Below, piece after piece: positions 6,252-10,206 of a DNA stretch of 10,206 bases. This DNA comes from Chloroflexota bacterium (GTDB lineage Bacteria; Chloroflexota; Anaerolineae; Anaerolineales; UBA4823), in assembly GCA_030613705.1 (NCBI GenBank), contig JAUWLJ010000043.1:1-10206 (forward strand), given 5' to 3'. Every line of letters starts with the position of its first letter. Within the stretch, counting starts at the first letter, position 1. Under the pieces are notes generated by a model. It was given only the letters and a program-made list of their open reading frames with translations, searched no databases and was not told where the DNA came from. The position numbers were made by a program, and so were the translations under genes.

Positions 6252-7341
6252 ATGCAAGAATTAATCGATCGCTTAATCGCAGTTGAGCAAACCTTAAATA
6301 ATCTATTGGAGCGTCTTTGACTTAGCTGCTAAAGAAAATAGTCTAACTGATCTGCAGAAACAAGCAGAAGTTCCGGATTTATGGCAAGATTCCGAAAAAG
6401 CGCAGCGCTTGATGAAGGAGATCTCGGCCCTCAAAGAAGAGGTTGAGGAATGGCAGACGCTGCGGCAAACCATTACGGACACCCTTGAATTAGCTCAGCT
6501 TGAAGATGAGAGCATTTTCTCCGATCTTGATCGCGAGACTCTAAAGATCGAGGCCGAAGTATCAAAACGCGAGTTTGAAGCGAAGTTATCCGGTCCTTAT
6601 GATCGCGGCGATGCCTTGCTTGCCATTCACGCGGGTGCCGGTGGGACTGATTCCCAAGATTGGGCTGAAATGCTTCAAAGGATGTATCTTAGATGGACTG
6701 AACATAAAGGTTATAAGACCGATATCCTCGATCTGACATTCGGCGAGGAAGCTGGGATAAAAAGTGTGACCATTTCAATTGAAGGCCGTTATGCCTACGG
6801 GTATCTTCGTTCCGAAAAAGGTGTTCACCGTCTTGTCCGGCTTTCGCCGTTTGATGCAGCTCATCGCCGGCATACCTCTTTCGCCATGGTGGAGATTCTC
6901 CCACAAGTCGAGGAAGATTCCCGAATTGAGATTAACGCAGATGACCTGCGGATCGATGTCTTCCGTTCATCGGGTGCAGGGGGTCAAAACGTCCAAAAGA
7001 ATGCCACTGCTATCCGTATTACACACTTCCCGACTGGCATTGTCGTCAGCTGCCAGAATGAAAGATCACAGCTGCAAAACAAGCAAAATGCAATGAAAGT
7101 ATTACGTTCCCGGTTATTAGAGAAGAAGCAGCAGGAACAGGAAGAGAAGATCGCTGAGCTGCGAGGCGAATATCAGAAGGCAGAATGGGGCAGCCAGATT
7201 CGTTCATATGTTCTGCATCCCTACCAGATGGTAAAGGATCATCGCACCGCTTTTGAAAAGGGCAACACCCAAGCAGTTCTCGATGGTGACCTGGATGACT
7301 TCATCGAAGCGTATTTGCGCAGCCAGGTCGGCGCAAATTAG
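6252..7341 (+). CDS. prfB: Peptide chain release factor 2 (programmed +1 frameshift)
   Basis: RF2 reads UGA and UAA in the ribosomal A site and triggers peptide release. The gene is in two frames: 22 codons from ATG 6252 to 6317, then an in-frame TGA (6318-6320), and after skipping T6318, 340 codons from 6319 to the TAG at 7339-7341. The joined protein is 362 aa, close to the usual 365. The slip site CTT TGA C, with GGAG three bases before CTT, copies the classic autoregulatory signal: when RF2 is scarce, termination at UGA is slow and ribosomes shift to make more. Reading across the shift gives LLERL-DLAAKENSL. Later motifs are the tripeptide SPF (198-200), which recognises the stop codon and identifies RF2 rather than RF1, and the catalytic GGQ (243-245) in SSGAGGQNVQK. 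The ATG is 5 bases after ftsY, with GAGGAG upstream. This is not a pseudogene. Confidence 0.96.
6308..6321 (+). promoter_or_regulatory. RF2 programmed frameshift signal
   Basis: GGAG (6308-6311), three bases, then CTT TGA C (6315-6321). The internal Shine-Dalgarno-like element, its 3-base spacing, the slippery CTT and the weak UGA-C terminator context all match the known prfB recoding site. Frame 0 ends at the TGA; the +1 frame from 6319 runs unbroken to 7341. Confidence 0.93.
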
Positions 7342-7343
7342 AC

Positions 7344-7372
7344 TTGACATCTATCCTCCAGCCACGTATAAT
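7344..7372 (+). promoter_or_regulatory. Consensus sigma-70-type promoter for rpmF
   Basis: TTGACA (7344-7349) and TATAAT (7367-7372) are separated by exactly 17 bases, a perfect match to the housekeeping consensus. It begins two bases after the prfB stop. Predicted start is about G7380. It should drive rpmF strongly, and possibly fabD by read-through. Confidence 0.88.
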
Positions 7373-7379
7373 CTTTCCT

Positions 7380-7398
7380 GCCTGCCCCAAGGGCAGGC
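7380..7398 (+). promoter_or_regulatory. Hairpin at the 5' end of the rpmF transcript
   Basis: GCCTGCCC and GGGCAGGC form a perfect 8-bp GC-rich stem around CAA (or 7 bp with a 5-base loop). The first base is the predicted transcription start of the rpmF promoter, so the mRNA would begin with a stem. There is no U-run, so it is not a terminator for prfB. 5'-terminal stems are known to protect mRNAs from 5'-end-dependent decay; that role here is an inference. Confidence 0.6.
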
Positions 7399-7436
7399 GT
7401 TGTCATGAGTTTATGGAATATTAGGAGAGTTTGTCA

Positions 7437-7622
7437 ATGACACCCCTACCAAAAAAGAAGCTTTCTTCCGGGCGTAGAAATCGCCGTCGGGCTCATCATG
7501 CACTGAAGGCAAGAAATCTTGTCCAGTGCTCCAATTGTGGAGAATCTCGTCTTCCCCATCACGTATGCGCCAACTGTGGGTATTATCAAGGTCGCGAAAT
7601 AATAGAGGTCGAGCAAGATTAA
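7437..7622 (+). CDS. rpmF: 50S ribosomal protein L32 (zinc-binding form)
   Basis: L32 is a small protein of the large ribosomal subunit near the peptidyl-transferase region. The 61 aa chain begins MTPLPKKKLSSGRRNRRRAHH, the basic RNA-binding tail typical of L32, followed by a four-cysteine zinc ribbon: CSNC (31-34) and CANC (44-47). The intact cysteines mark the zinc-dependent (C+) form, not the cysteine-less form induced by zinc starvation. I chose the ATG at 7437, with AGGAG (7423-7427) 9 bases upstream. A TTG at 7431 in the same frame would add only two residues and sits too close to that site. It has its own consensus promoter and is followed by fabD after 54 bases; linkage of rpmF to fatty-acid synthesis genes is known in many bacteria. 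Confidence 0.96.
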   Translation: MTPLPKKKLSSGRRNRRRAHHALKARNLVQCSNCGESRLPHHVCANCGYYQGREIIEVEQD

Positions 7623-7631
7623 TCCATCCCA

Positions 7632-7656
7632 ACGGGCCGTGAAGTTCACGGCCCGT
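7632..7656 (+). terminator. Strong GC-rich hairpin between rpmF and fabD
   Basis: ACGGGCCGTG and CACGGCCCGT make a perfect 10-bp stem with an AAGTT loop, 10 bases after the rpmF stop. The sequence that follows (ATGTCTATCC) has no real U-run, so termination would be partial at best. It could instead be a stabilising 3' end or a processing site that lets rpmF be expressed more than fabD. Confidence 0.5.
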
Positions 7657-7676
7657 ATGTCTATCCTCCACTTAGA

Positions 7677-8627
7677 ATGTCTTCAAACCTAGATCATATC
7701 GCATTTTTGTTCCCGGGACAGGGATCGCAATCAGTTGGCATGGGCCAGCAGTTGGCCGCTGTATACCCGCTCGCAAACCAGACTTCCATGGACGCCGACA
7801 GCCTCCTGGGTTATTCGCTTTCCACGATATCCTGGTCTGGTCCGGATGAGCAGCTCAATGACACTATAAACACTCAACCAGCGCTTTTTGTACACTCTAT
7901 CGCGGTGTTGCGTGTGATTCAAGAAAAATACCCTGGTTTACATCCTGCATTCGTTGCTGGCCACTCTATGGGAGAATTGAGCGCCCTGGTCTCTGTTGGG
8001 TCATTGAATTTCGAAGAGGGTTTGCTTCTTGTTCGCAAACGTGGCGAGCTGATGAAGCAAGCTGGTGAAAAATCTCCTGGCGGTATGGCTGCCATACTTG
8101 GCCTAGATATTGATACACTTGAAAAGATTTGTTCAGCTGCCAGTAAAGATACCGAGATCGTTCAAATTGCAAACGATAATTGCCCAGGTCAGGTAGTGAT
8201 CTCCGGCGCCTCTGCAGCTTTGGAGCGTGCCATGCAGTCCTCCAAGGATGCTGGTGCCCGTCGTGCCGTTCGCCTTGCAGTAAGCATTGCCGCTCATTCG
8301 CCATTGATGATTCACGCACAGGATAGCTTCAACCAGGCAGTTGATTCAGTGCAGTTCACAGACCCAACTATCCCAATAATCGGCAATGTAAGCGCCCTAC
8401 CCCTGCTGAAAGTTGAGGATATTCGAATAGATTTGCAGGCTCAATTGAATTCTAGAGTTCGTTGGACAGAGACCATCCAGTTATTACTCTCCAAAGGCGT
8501 CTCAACCTTTATTGAAATAGGGAATAACTCTGTGTTAGTCGGTTTACTTAAACGTATTGACCGTAAAGCTAGGGGATATTCAATCAGAAATCCGGAAGAC
8601 CTTGAGATTCTATCGACCATCGAGTGA
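7677..8627 (+). CDS. fabD: Malonyl-CoA:ACP transacylase
   Basis: FabD moves malonyl groups from CoA to acyl carrier protein, supplying the extender unit used by FabF. The 316 aa chain is normal length. The N-terminal FPGQGSQSVGMG (12-23, oxyanion-hole Q15), the nucleophile elbow GHSMGE (95-100, S97), R122 in RKRGELM for the malonyl carboxylate, NDNCPGQVVISG (166-177) and the catalytic H207 in AAHSPLM are all present. The ATG at 7677 gives the standard N-terminus (DHIAFLFPGQG starting at residue 6), but there is no Shine-Dalgarno sequence in front of it; the upstream bases are TATCCTCCACTTAGA. No good -10 box is seen either, so how it is initiated is unclear. It probably reads through from rpmF. 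fabG follows after 93 bases with its own promoter. Confidence 0.97.
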   Translation: MSSNLDHIAFLFPGQGSQSVGMGQQLAAVYPLANQTSMDADSLLGYSLSTISWSGPDEQLNDTINTQPALFVHSIAVLRVIQEKYPGLHPAFVAGHSMGELSALVSVGSLNFEEGLLLVRKRGELMKQAGEKSPGGMAAILGLDIDTLEKICSAASKDTEIVQIANDNCPGQVVISGASAALERAMQSSKDAGARRAVRLAVSIAAHSPLMIHAQDSFNQAVDSVQFTDPTIPIIGNVSALPLLKVEDIRIDLQAQLNSRVRWTETIQLLLSKGVSTFIEIGNNSVLVGLLKRIDRKARGYSIRNPEDLEILSTIE

Positions 8628-8640
8628 ATCCAACACCATA

Positions 8641-8671
8641 CCTTATTAGCAAAATATCCTCACTGATAAGG
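8641..8671 (+). repeat. Inverted repeat after fabD overlapping the fabG -35
   Basis: CCTTATTAG (8641-8649) and CTGATAAGG (8663-8671) form a 9-bp stem with one G-U pair and a 13-base loop. There is no U-run. As DNA, the right arm overlaps the proposed -35 of fabG (8663-8668), so an operator is possible as well as an RNA hairpin. Support is by eye only. Confidence 0.35.
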
Positions 8672-8691
8672 CTAATTGATTACGGTATAAT
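8663..8691 (+). promoter_or_regulatory. Promoter of fabG
   Basis: A perfect TATAAT at 8686-8691 with CTGATA (8663-8668, 4 of 6) 17 bases upstream. The start would fall near 8698, giving a leader of about 22 bases that carries the AGGAG site of fabG. Confidence 0.6.
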
Positions 8692-8709
8692 TGTCCCAAC
8701 ATTGCAATC

Positions 8710-8714
8710 AGGAG
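8710..8714 (+). promoter_or_regulatory. Ribosome-binding site of fabG
   Basis: AGGAG, 6 bases before ATG 8721. It decides the start; the in-frame TTG at 8691 lies inside the -10 region and would add ten residues foreign to FabG. Confidence 0.75.
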
Positions 8715-8720
8715 TTGTTT

Positions 8721-9485
8721 ATGTCCCTCCCCTCAAGAATCTCGCTTGAAGGTAGAGTTGCCATCGTGACTGGCTCATCGCGCGGCATCGGTCGCACAAT
8801 CGCCAAGGAATTATCTCTGAGAGGCGCAGCAGTTGTTGTTAATTATCATAAATCAGCTGCCGCAGCAGACGAAGTTGTCTCGGAAATTCGATCTGCTGGG
8901 GGACAGGCTCAGGCCTTTCAAGCCGATGTATCTGATTTCAAGGAAGCCCATGGCTTGATTAAATTCGCGATTGACACTTTTGAGGGTCTCGACATCCTGG
9001 TGAACAATGCTGGAATTACAAGAGATAAATTGATCATGATGATGACCGAAGAGGATTGGGATGTCGTCCAGGCAACTAACCTGAAAAGTACTTTCAATTG
9101 CTCAAAACCAGCTGTACGGTACATGATGCGTAAACGCTTTGGTCGCATCATCAACATCACTTCTGTTGCCGGTCAGATGGGAAATCCGGGACAAACCAAT
9201 TATTCTGCATCGAAGGCTGGTCAAATTGGATTCACAAAAGCACTTGCACGTGAAGTTGGGTCGCGTAAAATAACCGTAAACGCCATCGCAGCTGGTTATG
9301 TAGAAACTGATATTTGGGCTGGCGTACCAGATGAAGCCAGGGAAGCAATTCTCTCAATAATTCCCTTGGAGCGTAAAGGGGAAACTCAGGAAATTGCAGA
9401 TGCGGTCGCTTTCCTGGCATCTGAACAGGCTTCCTACATCACTGGACAGGTAATTGGTATTGATGGCGGAATGACTATGATGTAG
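8721..9485 (+). CDS. fabG: 3-oxoacyl-ACP reductase
   Basis: FabG is the NADPH-dependent ketoreductase of type II fatty-acid synthesis, acting on the beta-ketoacyl-ACP made by FabF. The 254 aa chain is a classical short-chain dehydrogenase: cofactor motif TGSSRGIG (17-24), D69 in the ADVS stretch, NNAG (95-98), and the tetrad N120, S148, Y161, K165 in YSASK. GRIINITSVAGQMGNPGQTNY (141-161) and the C-terminal IDGGMTMM are typical of FabG rather than other SDRs, as is the position next to fabD. The start at 8721 is supported by AGGAG and by the promoter just upstream. The Asp23-family gene follows 13 bases after the stop, so fabG, the Asp23-family gene and nusB probably form one transcript. Confidence 0.95.
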   Translation: MSLPSRISLEGRVAIVTGSSRGIGRTIAKELSLRGAAVVVNYHKSAAAADEVVSEIRSAGGQAQAFQADVSDFKEAHGLIKFAIDTFEGLDILVNNAGITRDKLIMMMTEEDWDVVQATNLKSTFNCSKPAVRYMMRKRFGRIINITSVAGQMGNPGQTNYSASKAGQIGFTKALAREVGSRKITVNAIAAGYVETDIWAGVPDEAREAILSIIPLERKGETQEIADAVAFLASEQASYITGQVIGIDGGMTMM

Positions 9486-9498
9486 TTTCCGGAGGAAT

Positions 9499-9873
9499 AT
9501 GACTGATACTTCTGTAACACCCGGGAAAACAACCATATCGATCGATGTCATATTGACCATTTCCAGGCTGACTACACTGGATGTTCCAGGAGTCAGTCGA
9601 ATGAGTCAGGTGCCTTCCCGACGCTTCAGGACCATGTTACTGCACCGTCAGGAGGAAGATGGCTTGCATGTTGAGGTCGAGGATGATATCGTCTACACTG
9701 ATATCTACGTAGTTCTGGATGCAGACGTCAACATACGTGAAGTTGGCCGGAATATTCAAACTGCGGTCGCCCGTGCAATCACTGATATGATTGGCATGCA
9801 AGTAGGAGTGATTAATGTCCATGTCGAAGATATTGATTACCCAGAGACGACTATGACCTCTGAGAATTTATGA
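9499..9873 (+). CDS. Asp23/Gls24 (YqhY-like) family protein
   Basis: A 124 aa cytosolic protein of the Asp23/Gls24 family (formerly DUF322), whose biochemical role is poorly known. Visible family features are the LDVPGVSRMS segment (27-36), the beta-rich VEVEDDIVYTDIYVVLDADVNI (58-79), then EVGRNIQTAVARAITDMIGM (81-100) and the closing VGVINVHVEDIDY (102-114). No membrane segment or signal peptide is present. GGAGG (9491-9495) lies 3 bases before the ATG. The TGA overlaps the nusB ATG by two bases (ATGA), implying translational coupling. The partner nusB and the nearby fatty-acid genes match Firmicute YqhY, which lies next to nusB and acetyl-CoA carboxylase genes, rather than the cell-envelope stress protein Asp23/AmaP. 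Family assignment is confident; function is not. Confidence 0.85.
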   Translation: MTDTSVTPGKTTISIDVILTISRLTTLDVPGVSRMSQVPSRRFRTMLLHRQEEDGLHVEVEDDIVYTDIYVVLDADVNIREVGRNIQTAVARAITDMIGMQVGVINVHVEDIDYPETTMTSENL

Positions 9874-10206
9874 AAGCTCGTACCAGGGCACGCGCAGTTG
9901 CCCTGCAGGCACTTTACGAAATTGATATGGTTGGTCACCCTCCCCTATTGGTGATCAATTACCGGTTATCAGATAATGACCTCAATGAAAACATGGCAGA
10001 GTTTGTCAGTCAAATCACCTTGGGTGTATGGCCGATCGTTAAGCAGCTTGATCAATTCATTGCCGAACATGCCCCTGAGTGGCCGCTCGATCAGGTGGCG
10101 ACTGTCGATCGTAATATATTGCGCATTGCTTTGTGGGAGTTTGCTGTCAGCGAAAATATTCCAATAAAAGTCGCTATCAATGAAGCTGTAGAACTCGCAA
10201 AGGTAT
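9870..10206 (+). CDS. nusB: Transcription antitermination factor NusB (cut by window edge)
   Basis: NusB binds boxA RNA with S10 (NusE) and supports processive transcription of rRNA operons. I translated 112 codons without a stop. The start MKARTRARAVALQALYEID is the arginine-rich RNA-binding helix of NusB, and the later VDRNILRIALWEF and IPIKVAINEAVELAK are the characteristic C-terminal helices. Full NusB is about 130-170 aa, so perhaps 20-50 residues lie beyond the edge. The ATG at 9870 overlaps the Asp23-family stop; only a weak GAG precedes it, so it depends on coupling with the gene upstream. Confidence 0.94.
   Translation, partial: MKARTRARAVALQALYEIDMVGHPPLLVINYRLSDNDLNENMAEFVSQITLGVWPIVKQLDQFIAEHAPEWPLDQVATVDRNILRIALWEFAVSENIPIKVAINEAVELAKV

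Noticed and set aside
6318..6320. prfB as a disrupted pseudogene
   Set aside because: The TGA is in the standard RF2 recoding site, and both frames join to a full-length protein with SPF and GGQ.
7380..7398. Intrinsic terminator for prfB
   Set aside because: The hairpin is downstream of the rpmF -10 and at its predicted start, and has no U-run.
1..10206. Defence system, prophage, mobile element, CRISPR or RNA gene
   Set aside because: All gene-sized frames are accounted for by housekeeping genes; no direct-repeat arrays, transposase motifs, tRNA cloverleaf or rRNA sequence were seen.

Overview
The window looks like a housekeeping segment of a bacterial chromosome, most likely from the phylum Chloroflexota and probably Anaerolineae-like. 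This placement rests on remembered protein flavour (SMC, RNase III, FtsY, RF2) and on a Gram-positive-like mix of neighbours (fabF-rnc-smc, ftsY, rpmF-fabD-fabG, Asp23-nusB). It is an inference, not a database result. There is no sign of phage, plasmid, insertion sequence, CRISPR array, tRNA or rRNA. Genes are packed tightly and no gene-free stretch exceeds about 150 bases.

Left arm (1-5179, minus strand): one co-directional run transcribed right to left: moaC, a moaD-moaE fusion, a threonine synthase-like PLP enzyme, fabF, rnc and the 5' part of smc, which runs off the left edge. The run joins molybdenum cofactor synthesis, amino-acid metabolism, fatty-acid elongation, dsRNA processing and chromosome condensation. 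Only moaC has a clear promoter. The fabF-rnc gap (108 bases) is rich in inverted repeats.

Centre (5180-5331): a divergent intergenic region. Each side has an extended -10 box (TGnTATAAT) ending exactly 8 bases before the ATG of moaC or ftsY, and neither gene has a Shine-Dalgarno sequence. Both mRNAs are therefore predicted to be leaderless or nearly so.

Right arm (5332-10206, plus strand): ftsY (SRP receptor), prfB (RF2, with its programmed +1 frameshift at codon 23), rpmF (L32, behind a perfect-consensus promoter), fabD, fabG, an Asp23/YqhY-family gene, and nusB, which is cut by the right edge. This arm combines translation and protein targeting with fatty-acid synthesis. fabD makes malonyl-ACP, fabG reduces the beta-ketoacyl-ACP that FabF makes on the other arm, and the Asp23-nusB pair matches the yqhY-nusB arrangement of Firmicutes.

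No undescribed multi-gene system was found. The points worth a second look are regulatory or residue-level: the paired leaderless promoters, the internal Gly-Gly of the MoaD-MoaE fusion, an RNase III lacking one catalytic aspartate, the structured leader before rnc, and the leader of rpmF (a 5'-terminal hairpin plus a small overlapping upstream ORF).
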